Shown: positions 1-13,121 of the stretch, piece by piece
Layout: every line of letters begins with the position of its first letter
Numbering within the stretch: the stretch's first letter is position 1
DNA from: Coniferiporia sulphurascens
Taxonomy: Eukaryota; Basidiomycota; Agaricomycetes; Hymenochaetales; Hymenochaetaceae
Assembly (NCBI GenBank): GCA_002794785.1
Contig: NBBA01000020.1
Span: 186,001 to 250,000, forward strand
Length of the DNA: 64,000 nt
Direction: 5' to 3'
Translations under genes and position numbers: made by a program
Notes under the pieces: generated by a model
Seen by the model: only the letters and a program-made list of their open reading frames with translations
Databases searched by the model: none
Told to the model about the DNA's origin: nothing

Positions 1-892
1 AACGCTTTGGGCAATTGACACCGATGGCTTTATCGAGAATAAAACCTGACACAGGTGCGATGAGCGAAAGATCACACTAACTGGGCATCGCTCCTCACCT
101 TCGTCGAGATATGAGTCCGACAGTTTTCCGCCGACTTTTTTGATGACCTGAATATGGTCAAGGTCTGTTGATCCCTAGATACAAAGCCGAAAAAATAAGT
201 TTGTTGTCTCAGTTTATGAGGGTAAAGTCGGCACCTGTAGCCGGAGAACAGCATCGACTGCAAGGTTTGCGAAGTACTCCTTGTCCTGCGATAGGACTTT
301 TGAAGACAAGGTTGTCCGGGCAATGTTAAATAGGTCTTCACGGAATGTTGTAGGATCCGACCTGAAATCATTGCTTTAGATTCAACCCGCGACACTCCCA
401 AGTGGGGGTACTCACGAGTGGTCAACCGCCGCGCCCTCAAGGGCCTCCAATGCAGCCGCGCTCGCAATACGGTAACCCTCCACGATCGTTTGCGGATGAA
501 TCCTGCTCATCACAAGCTTTTCTGCCTCCCGTAACAGCTCCGCCGCGAGAACACACACACTTGTCGTGCCATCGCCAACTTCGTCGTCCTGTACTTTCGA
601 GATGTTCACCAAGATCTTCGCTGCGGCGTTGTCGAGCTGGATCGACTTCAAGATCGTTGCACCGTCATTCGTGACATTGATGTCGCCCGAGGATGCTGAC
701 TGTAAGATCTTGTTCATTCCCTTGGGACCAAGCGTTGATTTTACGAGGTCGCCGAGGGCGAGAGCGCCGACGAAGGATGAGAGACGCGCGGTCTCTGCCC
801 TCTCCTCAGTAGCCTGCTCTTTTGTTCAGGGGGCAGAGAGATAATAACATGTCTGTATCACGCACTTCCTCACTGAATACGTTCACAGACAT
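1..892 (-). CDS. CCT2: T-complex protein 1 subunit beta (CCT2), 5' part
   Basis: Beta subunit of the cytosolic TRiC/CCT chaperonin, which folds actin, tubulin and WD-repeat proteins using ATP. Five exons are readable: 866-892 (MSVNVFSEE), about 416-816, 235-361, 99-174 and 1-45, after which the gene runs off the window. The apical start of the family is clear: an ERAETARL segment, [15 protein letters not shown], the ATP-site motifs NDGATIL and GDGTTS, then [27 protein letters not shown] and [17 protein letters not shown]. The MNK at residues about 40-42 is internal; the true start was chosen at 892 because an exon with a GTGCGT donor joins in frame. The family is about 525 residues long; roughly 220 are present here. 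Subunit assignment rests on remembered yeast and human CCT2 sequence and is confident. The truncation is only the window edge. Confidence 0.95.
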
Positions 893-1611
893 TATGCACG
901 AGTTCCCTACGGGTTTTTTGAGTAGCGTCGAAGGGCGTTGAGTGTACGCGCAGAATGCGACCGCTCTTAAACGCGTTTCTTACGGATCCGGTAAAAAGTT
1001 CTCACGGATATTTGAATAGCCAGAGCTTATTCCTTACTTAAGTACAATCTCCTATCTTTTATTGATACTCTGAAGAAAGTGCGATTTTCTGGAGGAACAC
1101 ACCGAAGAAAAAATTATTTATCACGCGACGTCTTTTGGTGATGTTTCCTGTGGCTAGATGAATCGCTTTTTTACCGGCTTGAGAAGCCCGCTGTAGACTT
1201 TTATTTACATCCATGCTTGCACAGTCAGTGTGTGATCAAGACAAAACAAAGAGGAATCTGTAGTGCGGGGACTCTGGAGACTATATTCAGGCCTGTTCTT
1301 ATACGGCCGTTCGCTTCAATCCGCTATTTTACATCTGTTGACTGTGGAGGACTGGTGGTTTGGTTACTCTGAGAGCACCGATGTTGTTCCATCGATGATG
1401 GTGGAATTGCAATACATAGCTTTTTATTTTATACTTTACAAAACGTCCAGTGAATGTATTAGTTTTATATAGACTGAAAATTTCCACCACCTTGAAGGAC
1501 ATCGATTGCACCAGATTGTCACGTGTCCCGACGATCTTGAAGGCGGGGCCGGACCGACTAAGACTCGCAGTTCTTCCTTTACCTCTTACCTTCTGCCCAA
1601 CGTTGACAACG
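893..1611. other. Intergenic, divergent promoters of CCT2 and UPRT
   Basis: CCT2 reads left and the uracil phosphoribosyltransferase gene reads right from this 0.7-kb stretch, so it should hold both promoters. I see no gene, clear TATA box or repeat in it. Confidence 0.5.
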
Positions 1612-2756
1612 ATGGCCACAGCAGCCTCGCCGACGACGCAGACGTCGCCCGCCGCAATCCCACCCTCGGTTTTCACCCTCCCACACACCGCACAGCTTGA
1701 GGCGCTATACACAATCATTCGTGACAAGGACACATCCCGCGGAGACTTCCTCTTCTATTCCGACCGAATTATTCGCTTGCTTGTCGAGGAGGGTCTGAAT
1801 CACCTTCCAGTCGTGGCTAAGACTGTGGAAACGCCCACGGTACGAATTTCACTTTTATCGGTTTACTCTATCTCCACGGCTATTGATTATACTGAGCACA
1901 CGCTTTGTCATTCGTCATGACAGGGCGCTATCTACGAAGGTGTCGGCTTCGAAGGCAAGATCTGTGGCGTCTCTATATTGCGTGCGGGCGAGGTGCGCGT
2001 CGATCCTACTCGTTAATGCTGCCGTCGCCATAGACTTTTCTCCCACCAGGCCATGGAGGCCGGCCTGCGGGAGGTTTGCCGGAGCGTGCGTATCGGGAAG
2101 ATCTTGATCCAGCGGGTATGTTCTGTAACTTCTATTCAGCTATCCTTATAAAGGTACTTATACGCATGCCCAGGATGAGGAGACGGCTCAGGCAAAGCTT
2201 TTCTACGCTAAGGTCGCGATAACATATTAGTCTGCCTATATGCGCATCCATGTGTATTAACGTCCCTTATCTTTCAGCTACCCCAAGATATAGCGAACCG
2301 CTATGTCCTTCTGCTAGACCCCATGCTGGGTGCGTCGTCATTTTATCCACTGAGAACCTCGGCCTGATCGTTTATCGCGCTTGTATGTTTCAGCGACTGG
2401 CGGGTCAGCCATGAAGGCCGTTGAGGTTCTCCTCAGCCACGGCGTACCCGAAAACCGCATCATCTTCGTAAATCTCGTGCGCCTCTTTTCTGAAACTATC
2501 CGCTTCCGTTTGACTACTAATATACGCCGACTATATTTCACCTAGATCTCGTCCCCAGAGGGTCTGCAAACCTTTTGCACAAAGTACCCTCAACTGCGCG
2601 TTATCACGGGTTGGATTGACAAAGGTCTCGATGAAAAGGCATATATCATACCCGGGCTTGGCGATTTTGGCGAAAGGAGGTGCGTACACTCGTCTATCCG
2701 GACTTACGACTTATGTTTATCGTTAACGTCCCCTTCTCGGCAGGTATTGCACGTAA
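1612..2756 (+). CDS. FUR1: Uracil phosphoribosyltransferase (UPRT)
   Basis: Pyrimidine-salvage enzyme making UMP from uracil and PRPP. Eight exons: 1612-1839, 1924-1992, 2050-2115, 2174-2212, 2278-2329, 2394-2476, 2546-2679 and 2744-2756, totalling 684 nt (227 residues), close to the fungal length. Visible landmarks are the N-terminal HTAQLEALYTIIRDK, then RGDFLFYSDRIIRLLVEEGL, GVSILRAGE, the PRPP loop LLLDPMLATGGSA, ITGWIDKGLDEK and the C-terminal GDFGERRYCT. The start ATG is the first in frame with the conserved N-terminus. All acceptors are CAG or TAG. The donor after 2212 is GTCGCG, an unusually weak site; retention of that intron would break the frame. The last exon is only 13 nt long. 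Resistance to 5-fluorouracil by loss of this gene is known for the yeast orthologue. Confidence 0.93.
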
Positions 2757-3009
2757 TAAACCGCTATTAATGATATATCTGTAACACATCTCTTACGGTA
2801 TACACGTTTCGAATGGAGTCAACTCGCCACATCACTATTCATCCCTCAGCACACTTCCGATACGCAGACATGAATCCACACAAGTCCTCCTGGCACGTGA
2901 ATTCAACAAAACTGAAAGCGTACGACCAAAAAATGTAACAGAATATAAATAATTACGGATGTACTTGCAATACAAACTAGGGTCCGGGAAGTCTCTATCT
3001 ACGCTAATT

Positions 3010-6000
3010 TTACGGTGCATCCCCGGCAAAGATATCATTACGCGCAAGCTCTGCCTCCTGCTCGTCAACACCAAGAGGGCCCTCGGGTACAGGATCCACC
3101 CCACGGAGCGCATCCTCGTCCTCTGTGGGTGCGGCTTCGGTCTTCGGTTCTGAAGTGGTTGACTCGGTCGTGGTCACAGACTTTTCCTCAACCGTATTGT
3201 TTTCAGCCTCCGGCTCCTTCGTTCCCTCATCTTTGGCGGGTGCTTCCGTGGTAGTCCCCTCCGGAACAACCATCACTGTGCTAATCTCCTTCTCCATGGC
3301 CGGCGGCTTCTCATCTTGCGGCTTGCTCTTTATATCCTTCGGTGCATCTTGGCCCCCGAACGCGTCATACCCCGGCTCGGCAACTGCACCGAGACCCTGC
3401 GTCGTCCCGTCGTCCTGTCCGGCAGCGGGTATCTTGCCAACCGCATCGCCCTGGACAACGACTGCCGCGCGGCCTTCGCCCTCGCCGCCAACGATACTCA
3501 CGGGTACGATGGTCGTCGCTGGCGCAGGGGTGTGCCCGACACCGTAGCCGGCCTCCAACGGGAAGTCGTTGCATGCAAAGTCCCACGTTTTGAGCCAGCG
3601 TGCGCGCTCGCATTGACCACGCGTCCACGGGCCGCCATATGCAAGTGGGCTGAAGTAGGCAAAACTCCAAATCGCAAGTGACAGCAAGCCTGCGGCAATG
3701 TACAACCGCACGCGCGGGCGCAGGGAAGACGTGATGAGGTCGAAGACGCCGCAGCACATGAGGATGGAGAACCACAGGGCGGGGAAGTAGTGATGCAAGA
3801 ACAATTGACGAGCCATGAGATAAAAGGGGAAATAGTGCAGAGCCCAGCCCATAAAGAGGAAGCCACAGATACTGTCATATTTGGCAACCCGAGCTAAAGG
3901 GATGATATGAGTTTATTTTATCTACTTTTTCAAGCGTAATACCGAAAGACGTACTGCTCTCAAAGTCACGGAAACCGCGCTGTTGGCGGAGAATCAGGAT
4001 GCCACGCATTGCTGCATAGGAGATGACGGCGAGTGAACTAAGCCACCAGACGATCGGGTTGCCCAGAAGGTAAATTTGACTGTGCTCCTTCACCCAAAAG
4101 TTCTGTAAAAAAAAAAAGCAGATTAGTAACTTTGATCAGCCTGTGGAGACATGAAAATACCGACAATTCCGCGACGGAGCCTTGGCCATGCACTTGGGCG
4201 CGAATCATAGGTATGGCGATCCGTAAGACCAGCGTTCGTGATCCACATTACTTTTTGGAGCTCAATGAATTTACTTAAGAAGCCTGGAAGTTTGTAGTTG
4301 ACTTTTGCTGCGTCAGGAGGTACTGCATAAATAGAAAAAGTGGATGAAGTGCCATGGTCAGCATACCAACCCAATAGCTAGTGTGTATAAATATGCCACA
4401 CTCACAGTTAGAATGCGTTGAGGTCTCAATGTACCAAAGGCTGTTAGCCTTTTTCGCGTTCTTGTTGCACGTCACCTCCTGTTGTTCCCATCCCCACTCT
4501 GGCAGTTTGACCTTATGTGAGAACAGATAACAGCCCTGAAGCTGGTGCCTGAGTCTGAATGTCGTCCTGAGTGTACGCAATCTCTTGTCACTTTCAGGAT
4601 CCTCACTCGAGCCACTCTCGATCTCCACAACCCAATTGTCGTTCGCATCTCCCGAGAAGTTCGAAGAGCCATAACCAGAAACCTCGTTCTGGAAATCGAC
4701 CTCTGAGACAGGAGGACGTTGATCATGCGAGTGCAGCCGCTTGCCAGTTGTGATGTGCTGGAGCTTGAGGACGGTACCTTGCTTGACGTACTTCAGAGTG
4801 GAAGTTGTCCAATCCTCCCCATCATCAAAAATGTCGGCAGTCGCATTCTCAACTCGCCAATTGTTGTTCGAATCACGATGCGGGTAAAGTGTAATTTGTT
4901 GTTGCTTGCTGCCTCCGGGGTAATCGTGAGCATGCGAGTGGAGATAGCCACCTTGAGTGTTAACATGGCGGAGGGTAATATCTGAGCCAAACGCAACATC
5001 TGCGTATGTGTCTTGCATACCACGCCCGCCCAGCGTGTGCTGGAAAGCAGAGCTCATAAATCCATCGCCATCACCCGAGTTTTGAAGGACTTGGAAGTGA
5101 ATGGCGAACATGGCCATATAAAACAGGATGGGGACAGCTATGAGGCAGAGCGCGCGCGCAAGGAAATGTTTCACGAAGAGGCGAGGCGAAACGCGGAGGT
5201 CGCCTAGTAGATGCCAAAGTTGAAGGAGTGTCGAAAAGCCAACAGTGGCGATGGTAAAGAGCCCAACCCACTTGCAACTCACGACAGCGCCGAGTCCGAG
5301 TCCGCTGAGCGTGAGCCACGTCCACCATTGTGTCGTGAATGATTTGTGTCTGTCCTCGTTGCAAAAACCGATCCAGAAGAATGTTGTGAGTGCGGTAAAG
5401 AAGATCAGTGGTGAGTCGAGGAGAATGTGTCGTGACTGGGTAACAAGCCCATTTTCGAAGGTAACGAAGAGTGCACCGAGAAGAGCAGTCGTTGCACGGC
5501 AATCAAGTGCACGGAGCGTGAGGTACGTGAGCGGGACGAGGAAGAGACCAAGTGTTGCAGGAACCATGCGCATGGCGACATATGGTACGCCAGCCTCATA
5601 GTACTTTCCAATGTCCTTGAAATCGAAGTTGCCATCATAACCGGAGACGAATGCAGCGAGTGTGATGAGGAGCTTGGCCAAGGGAGGGTGTACGTCTACA
5701 TAATATTGGGTTTTGATGTATTTGGAGGCAAACTTGCCAAAATGAACTTCGTCGAAGCTGGAAAGAAATCAGAGCCCGAGAAAATCACGACTGGCATGTG
5801 CACTCACACGACACTATTAGGTCTAGAAAGTCTGAAAAGCCGCACACCGGCAGCAATGACCATAACGAACGCGAGCAGCTTCCACTCCCCCGATGTGAGT
5901 TTCAGTCCCCCTGGAGGATGATAATGCCTAGGACGCGGACCTGCGCCCCTAGATGCCGCCGCCCTGCGTTCGTCTGCGTCCATATGCTCCTTCGCTGCGT

Positions 6001-6085
6001 GAGGGAACCGCTGCGAGTGCATGGGCTGCTGGACAGCGGGCGGAGGCGACGCGGGTCTGCGTGCCCGAAAGCTGCCAGGCTCCAT
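3010..6085 (-). CDS. PMT1: Dolichyl-phosphate-mannose:protein O-mannosyltransferase, PMT1 subfamily
   Basis: ER membrane enzyme that starts protein O-mannosylation from dolichol-phosphate-mannose. The first luminal loop carries FDEVHFGKF, the acidic DE pair needed for catalysis, followed by DVHPPLAKL. Three MIR-type repeats follow (GGYLHSHAHDYPGGS, TGKRLHSHDQRPPVSE, LQGCYLFSHKVKLPEW), and the later membrane region contains SWPRLRRGI, YLLGNPIVWW and FLHHYFPALWF. MIR-region wording matches the PMT1 rather than the PMT2 or PMT4 subfamily. The C-terminus after WDFACNDFPLEAG is an unusually long acidic, Thr/Pro/Glu-rich cytosolic tail of about 130 residues. One donor is GTCGGT near 4159. The start is uncertain: the ATG at 6085 gives MEPGSFRARR, but the frame is open a little further upstream and a short extra 5' exon is possible. 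Confidence 0.9.
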
Positions 6086-6769
6086 TTGAGTTAACAACGA
6101 CTCGTCGTCGTATGGTTTCGCGGGATTTACGCGCTACGCTGTCGTCGAGGTTGGGTTGTCGTGAGGGGATGATGGCTTGAGGGAGATTATGATGAAGGAC
6201 TGGCGGAGCCGCAGCGAGAACGCAGGACACGTCGGAGATGTGTATTACGTAAGCCAGTGTAGCCATCTTTTCAACAATCCGCCAGCGCGCTCAATTGAGT
6301 CTTGATTCTTGAATTGAGTCGAATCCACGTCAGCTTTTCAGAATTCGTAGCAGGACTTGAATATGAGGAATTCAAAAGATCGAAAGCCTGTTCACACAGT
6401 ACATGCATAATCGAAATTCTATTCCAGACAACACTGGAGTGCTAAGAGTAAACTTTAACGTTCCGTAGAGTTGTCTATATATAACAGCAAGCTAAGGAGA
6501 TATCGTCCACAGGTCCATGAGACTGGCTATTCAAATATCGCGTTAGCAATACTTAACGACCGTGGATATATATATAAATTCGGAAATTCGGACAGTCCAA
6601 AGTTCGTGAAATGTAAGCGATAATTCTTTAGGCATCGTTCAGTTCGGTACAACAGTATCCTCAATCTATTCTTATTGAGCTAAGGTGCGTATATGTTAAA
6701 CTGAAGCGATAAATCCCAGCCAAAAGTACAAGCTCACCGATCCGGAGTCCCGGCCTTCAGTCTGCGTAA
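6086..6769. other. Intergenic, nothing recognised
   Basis: AT-rich stretch between the 5' end of PMT1 and the 3' end of DUF6533 copy a. It should hold the PMT1 promoter. No ORF, repeat or RNA gene could be supported. Confidence 0.4.
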
Positions 6770-8676
6770 TCAGAACCTACTCGCGCGCCTCGTTTCACGG
6801 GAAGCCATCTTTTCTAAATTTATATAGGTCTGAAGCTGGTTCGTGCCTTCAGAGCTAGTCTGAGGCCGCTCCCAACCTTGCGTATTAGAGGTGCCAACCG
6901 GAAAATTCATGTTGGAAAACGTAGTTGGTCCATGTCCGGTTTCCGTTGTAATCTTCCGTAGGTTTGCGATCATTCGAGCTGTGATCACCGAGTGCAGGAC
7001 ACGCTGCGGTCTAATTAGAGCAGACGTTAGATTTTTTATTTCTATATCAGAATCGCGAATCCTTTACCCGACAAGAAGAAGGTGTAAGTTTCCCTATAAA
7101 ACAACCAGCCATCGATAAGTGACGGAAACTAGGCGTATTGCAAGGACACCAACATTTGATGGTCGCTGCCGGAGCCAGATAACAAGATTTGCCGTTGACA
7201 GTGCTATCAACCCGTATTCAGCAGAGCCCATGCGACACAATCATGAATATTTTAAATACCGAAGAGAAAAATGAAATACACCGCGCCTGATAGTTGTCGA
7301 TATCTCAGCAATAATGATTACTTTATGACAAACTGAACCTACCATCTCTAAAGAATACCACCAAGAGCCTGCTTATAAGACAATTCTCGTACCCTGATTC
7401 TGTATTAGCCACCAACGGCAAATGGAGAGAGTGACCGCACGAACAAAACCTGAAGACACCGAAAGTCAGAAGTAAAATAACTTTAGTTAAAATGTAAGTG
7501 CATAAATCTACGTCGAGGAACGAGAAAGGATTCACCACATTCAAACGCCATCAAGAAAGCGAACCCAATATATTCCGGCCTGATATTTTCGTTTGACATC
7601 AAGCATAGAGTGATTCCCGGAACGGAAGGGGCTTGAGGGACGTAGTATGTCAAGCCTTATCCCACCGACAAGTCTTTTTTTATAAACGTACTGGATACTG
7701 GGTTCCAAAGTCTGGCATACACGACGACCGCGGCTATGACCTCTATCTTTTCAGTCATTGTGAAAGAGCATGTGAGCGTTACCGATAAGGAAGTAGAACA
7801 GTTTCCTCACAAACAATAAGGATATTAAGACAAGGCCAATATACCGCTTACGTCCCCATAAGGCAAAGACACGGAGCGACATGATTACTTCGAATTGGGA
7901 CCAGTCAGATTAATGCTTATGATCTGACAAGAAGGAAGCGAGCTCACCTTCTGCTATTACGATACCGCCGAAAGTCAAATCTGGGGGATACTCAAGATCC
8001 ACGACTCACGCTTGCAAACTTTAGGAACGTACATGAATAAGCCCTCAAAATTTGGTTGCAACGCTATTACTCCCTTAAGATTTAGAGCCTATAAAGGTCA
8101 AACATAAGGCCACCACACACTTCTATGCCCAGGTCGGGATCGAGCAGATCTGTTGAGAAATCCAGTCAGGTAAATACAGGGCAAACTAGTGGGCTTTTCC
8201 CTTACAAACGAGGATCAACGTGAAATCTATAAATCCTAGATATCTTGTGGCGAGGAAAAGGAGTTTTCCGGAACTCCATTTCGATTGCCAAAAAAATGTG
8301 ACCTGAGCGGAAAAAAATCAAGTCTGAGTTCCAGAATTCTACTTTCAAAAAGGCGGATAATCAACCTCGTCGCCGAAAGTAATTAGGCACTCATACGTCT
8401 AAGCAGACAGTCATCAGGGCCAGCTGCTTCACGAGGGAACAGATAATGACACACCAGTAGACCAACGCTGGCAACTTAACGCAATAATATCGGGATTAGA
8501 CATTTAGCATACATGCACACGAAAAGGATATACGTACACATAGTATACTTCAGGGCACAAAGGAAAAAGGTGTGATGATGAGATTTTAAAGTCGGTGCAA
8601 CCAGAGAAAATGTGCTTGCCTGGACTGCGAAATTCTCTTTTACATCATTGGCAAATGGGTCGGTCATTTTATCCAT
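6770..8676 (-). CDS. DUF6533 multi-span membrane protein, copy a
   Basis: Function unknown; DUF6533 proteins are multi-span membrane proteins abundant in Agaricomycetes. Read through about 17 exons the frame stays open. Exon 1 (8620-8676, MDKMTDPFAND...AVQ) ends at a GC donor (GCAAGC). It is followed by a 10-nt microexon at 8538-8547 and a 20-nt exon coding VGLL, then TYECLITFGDE, VTFFWQSKW, LLFLATRYLGFIDF, YLTFGGIVIAE, the family signature LRVFALWGRKR, RPEYIGFAFLMAFEC, RLLVVFFRDG and PQRVLHSVITARMIANLRK. The tail is hydrophilic (SSEGTNQLQTYINLEK) and stops at 6770. The exon 12 donor is less clear than in the paralogues and may be displaced. Likely functional, but expression evidence is needed to exclude a young pseudogene. 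Confidence 0.72.
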
Positions 8677-9868
8677 GCTGCTGAAAGGCTTCTCGTAAAA
8701 GAAATATAAAGGGGAATGATCATGACCATGGTTTCCCAGTTTCCTTTATATCTAACCCGTTCTATTTTTGACAACGGACGAGTACCGCCGAAATACAACA
8801 CCTACAGGTTCAGCTCTAGGACTGGAGCGTGTATGTAACTGTATCGGTTTAATTATATTTTTCCGGGCTTGAGTCTTGGATGGGTGGTTGACTTAGATGA
8901 AGCGCGTCACTGAAAGGGTCTAATTAAAGAAGAAATAGCCAGAGGAAAGCGTCGTTCCTGCGCCGAAAAAGATTGGCTCGGGCCATCATTAGATATGAGT
9001 TTGACAGTTTACTCAGATGGAACAAACCTTTTGACCTAGTTCGTATCTAGGCCATAAACATTATGCCATCAGGCACCCTATCACAATCAGGGAGCTTATT
9101 AAATTGATTGAGCTAGAAGTACGAGCCCGAAGACTTGTGGATAAAATGGTTCAAAGGATACAAAGGGGGTTCGAATCACGAACTCAAGACATTCTGTAGT
9201 GCGTGTGATGTGATGAACCGGCGGGCCGCCGCCGCTCCATCAGATCCTCACAAAGTGCGACGCAATCTTCAGGAATCAGGTGTGGCTGAAACCGAAATTC
9301 TCACAGCCATTCGATACATTAGCAATGGGGCGTACCTACACCTTTACGCCGACCTTCATAACCAACCGCGAAGAGGACGTGAAGTTCCACAGGACCACAG
9401 GCAGTGCTGCAGTGAAATAAAGAATCAGAGATGATCAGTTGCGGCCGCACGGGCGGCACGGTAAGTATGCGTGAGAATATTAGCATATTCGGCAATTCAA
9501 TGCAAGTCTCTCGGTTCAATAAAATCGGCCGGGTATCTGAAAGCAATTACATACAATAAGAAATTACAATAAGAAGTGTCCTTCGACGGGGTACGTCGCA
9601 GAATAAAGAATCCATTCCTCATGCTCCTCTCCGGTAATACGACACACAGGTAACTTCTTATTGCACCGACCAAACTTCCACGGTGGCCGGACCATGCCCA
9701 TTAGCAAGTCATTTGTCAATTGTGACGGAGCGCCAGTTGACTTCAAGTTGGTCGACTGAGGATCCGATCTTGTTGCGAATAAGAGACTATCGGCCATTTT
9801 TAAAAATTCCATCAGATGCTTACCTGTGTAACTAATCCCGTTGTTCCCAGAGTCGTGTTCGTCGACAG
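8677..9868. other. Intergenic with unrecognised short ORFs
   Basis: Between DUF6533 copies a and b. Open frames of 75-99 codons lie at 9135-9434 (+), 9319-9546 (-) and 9564-9812 (-). None matches a family I know, and none could be joined into a longer gene. They may be relics or chance. Confidence 0.35.
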
Positions 9869-11732
9869 TTAGTCCAAATCTGCGGTGCCCACCGTACCGT
9901 TGAACTGTTCCTGGTCCGTCACTGTATTGATGTTACCTCTCGGGAATTCCATGGCAGTCAGAGTAACTTGATCTTGTGGGCTTGAACGAACTTCTCGCAA
10001 GTTCATGATCATTCGAGCCGTAATTATCGAATGTAAGACCCTTTGCGGTCTTTGTTTGTCGAGTGTCAGCTCCTTGCGTAGAAGTAAAGGGGCAATCAGC
10101 ACAGTCCTCACCCAACAAGGAGAACGTAGTAGTTCTTCTGAGATATAGTTTTATGGTAAATCAAGAGGAAAATAAGAACCGTTTGATCCTTACATTCAGG
10201 GGTTGCTCTCGGAGCCAAATGACAAAATTTGCCGTTGATAATGCTATTGAATCATCGCCATCAGTTTCTCTCAAATTGAAGGGCAGGTGATGTAGTACCA
10301 AAGAGGAATACGAAGTACAGCACACCTGGTTTTTGTGACGTGTCAGCTAGAAGCAGCAATCCAAGTCATAAACACTCGCCATCTCTGTAAAATTTCCCTA
10401 AAAGAGTGCTTTGTCGCAAGCTCTCGTGCCCTGTTTCTGTTTAAGCGGCTTTCTTACGACTAAAGGAGCAATGATCACGAACAGCATCTAGCTACCTTCC
10501 AGAGAGTCAGGAATATGATGACTTCGATTTACGTTAGTGTAAAAATGCGTATCCCTTCTGAGAATTGACATAAAACATTTACCACACTCAAAGGACATTA
10601 AGAAAGCGAATCCGACGTAAAACGCCTTAGTATTTTCACTAAGCGTCATGCAAGGGGGAAAGCCCGTGGAGGGGGGGACTAGAGCAATAATGAGTCTTTT
10701 TTCGTTGTCTTATTTTCTCCCGAGACGGCGTACAGTAGGTGGGATCGCCTGATTCGTAAGCAAAGACAAACTCCAGAAAGAACTCAGTCTGTTCATATTC
10801 CGCATTAATGACGAAGGAGAGCTTCAGCGTTCGGGCTACATATAGTAAACAATTTCTTACAAGCAAAAAGAACACCAAGACGATGAGGATGCGACGGGCC
10901 CGACCCCACAACGCATAAACGCGGATCGCCATAATAACTATCATAAAGTGTTAAGCTTATTAGCTTGCTGTAGCGGTCCATCAAGAGCGTATGATACCCA
11001 CTTTCAGCGACGACAATGCCGCCGAAAGACAAGTCTGGTGGACTTTCAGCGTGTGTGATCTATAAGCTCTGCTTCCCAGCCTCAATTACACACATGAATA
11101 TGCTTTCCAAAGTTTCCGGCAATTCTTTTGACCCACTCAATATCAGGAATGCTGGAGCTAGTAAAGTACGTACCTCTACGCTCGGGTTAGGTCCAAGTAG
11201 ATCTGTTGTTTCCATAGACGTTTGATCAGCGAAAGTCAACAGCGCAATTGTAAATGATGTGTCGGACAAACGAGCATGAGCAGACAATCTATGAACCCCG
11301 AATATCTCGTCACAAAGAATAGTAGCTTCCCGGCTCCCCACCCAGAGCGCCAAATGAGGCCAATCTAGGCAAAGCAAACGAATGCACGTTAGAGGCTAAT
11401 TACTTAAGAACCTAAAAGATTGAACCTCATCTTCAAGCGTGACCAAGCAATCGTATGTCTAAAGCAGATAGATGTACATCAGAGACGAGTCCTTTTATAG
11501 AGAGCATAGTTACGATACGCGGGACTCACCAATACGCTAACGCTGGCAACTAGGGGCAATATACGTTAGTCCTCGAAAATGTTCAACTAAATGCCTATAA
11601 GAGAATCTGCGTACACATGGTATACTTTGGGAGAAGCGATCAGGAACGAGCATACAAAAAAGCGCAAATGGAGAAAGCACTTGCCTGGACTATTTGGTCT
11701 TCTTCTATACCAGCGGAAATTGGGGGCAACAT
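9869..11732 (-). CDS. DUF6533 multi-span membrane protein, copy b
   Basis: Same gene architecture as copy a and in the same orientation 1.2 kb away. Exon 1 starts at 11732 (MLPPISAGIEEDQIVQ) and ends in a GC donor, GCAAGT. The microexon is 11615-11624. Later exons give TYDCLVTLEDE, IGLIWRSGW, LLFFVTRYSGFID, LSFGGIVVAE, IRVYALWGRARR, TEFFLEFVFAYESGDPTY (55 nt, as in the paralogues), FYVGFAFLMSFEC, VIIFLTLWKVARC, STLLGKFYRDG and PQRVLHSIITARMIMNLRE. The exon ending in YRDG also uses a GC donor (GCGAGT, intron starting at 10379), so this gene carries two GC-AG introns. Exon 15 runs 15 nt further than in copies c and d. No in-frame stop was found in the spliced reading. Confidence 0.75.
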
Positions 11733-13121
11733 TTGTGCTTATACCGGCTGGGTCTCCTTGTGAAGAGAAAGAAGGGGGGTGCGAAAAAAAAAAGAGAAAG
11801 TGGCCGTGGGTACTATCGAGAGCTTGACTTCCTTTATACTCGTATGCCGTTCCTATCTTTGGGCCATGGACAAGGTGCAATCAAAGTAACCTGATCCTGT
11901 CTCTAATTATGGCGTGTATTGATCCTTCCTCCTAATGTCCCGAACCTATGTGTGGAGACGACTTGAAAAAGGATCTTTTACCGGCCTTGTCTAATTGAGG
12001 GACAAGTCCTGAATATCCGCAGTGAAGTTTGTTGCACAAAAAGATTAGATAACGTGCTCACTGACGAAGGGACGGACAAGATGACCTAGGTTATAAATGG
12101 GTAAGAATCCAACATCCCGTGGTCACGAAGACTACCAGCTTCGTGAGCTGCCTCATATCCGGACTCGGGCATACCCACACAAGAATAGAATAAACAATGG
12201 CCCTTAAACGCTGACATCGAATCCTGACAAAGCGGTCGGGACTTTCCAATCTATAATCCAATTGCACCCAATAGCGTTTCTCATACACACGTCCTGTCAT
12301 CTCCTCAACCCTCACGCGCGGATTTGCCTGCAGTAGGAGGTAGGTGTTCATACAACTCCCTGCTCCAAGTTTAGTCGGGGCTATCCCGAAGCGCCCGATG
12401 TTGCCAGCTTGGTGTCGAAGCACTGAGATACGAGCTTGGAAAAAAAACTGAGCTGCAGCCTTATACTTCGGCGATTTTTCTCCCCGATGGATGGTGAAAC
12501 TGAGCACTGTTGTGATCGCCGGCAAGACTCCTGCGTCCGCCGGCTCACCAGCGGTGGCGACTAAGCGACTCGGATGAAGAAAAAAAAATGAAATGAACCC
12601 AGGAAAGTGTTCCCACCCGGAAAAGGAAAGTGATTCCCATTTAAAAGTATGTATTGATCGACACGTACTCAGCTATCCTCCAACATGTATCCCTTCAACA
12701 AGTTTAGCAAACTCTTGCCATGGACTAAAAGATGTGATGATTCAACGAAAAGACCATGTACCCGAGGAACTTCCGGAAAACCACTCATACTGAAGTCTTA
12801 TCAATGGTAACCAAGGGCCTTTCTCAGTGTAGATCGTTACTTCAAAAAAATGACCGAATCTATCGTATCGTCATTGAAGACAGCGGTTCGAACTGATGAA
12901 ATCTCGTATTGGGGTTATGCTGCATGTAAATCTTAAACTAGCATCTACATCCGTGACTAACATCACGTTAGTATTTGCTGAAACCAACGCGCCCATGCTG
13001 ATGACATCTTGCGGATCAAGAATAGATGCTCCCCCAGAATACAAAGGAGCCGACTAGTCCGTGGACGTGGATTCTTCCTTCGCGTTATCCCCCAAGCTGC
13101 CTTCTGGTAAGGAATATTGAA
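11733..13121. other. Intergenic, divergent 5' regions of copies b and c
   Basis: Copy b reads left and copy c reads right from here. A 144-codon minus-strand open frame (12091-12525) and a 66-codon plus frame (12593-12793) are present; I recognise neither, and no splice partner was evident. Confidence 0.35.

Noticed and set aside
3015..3852. Long plus-strand and alternate minus-strand open frames over the PMT1 3' region
   Set aside because: They overlap the clearly conserved PMT1 coding exon and reflect its G/C-rich codon use.
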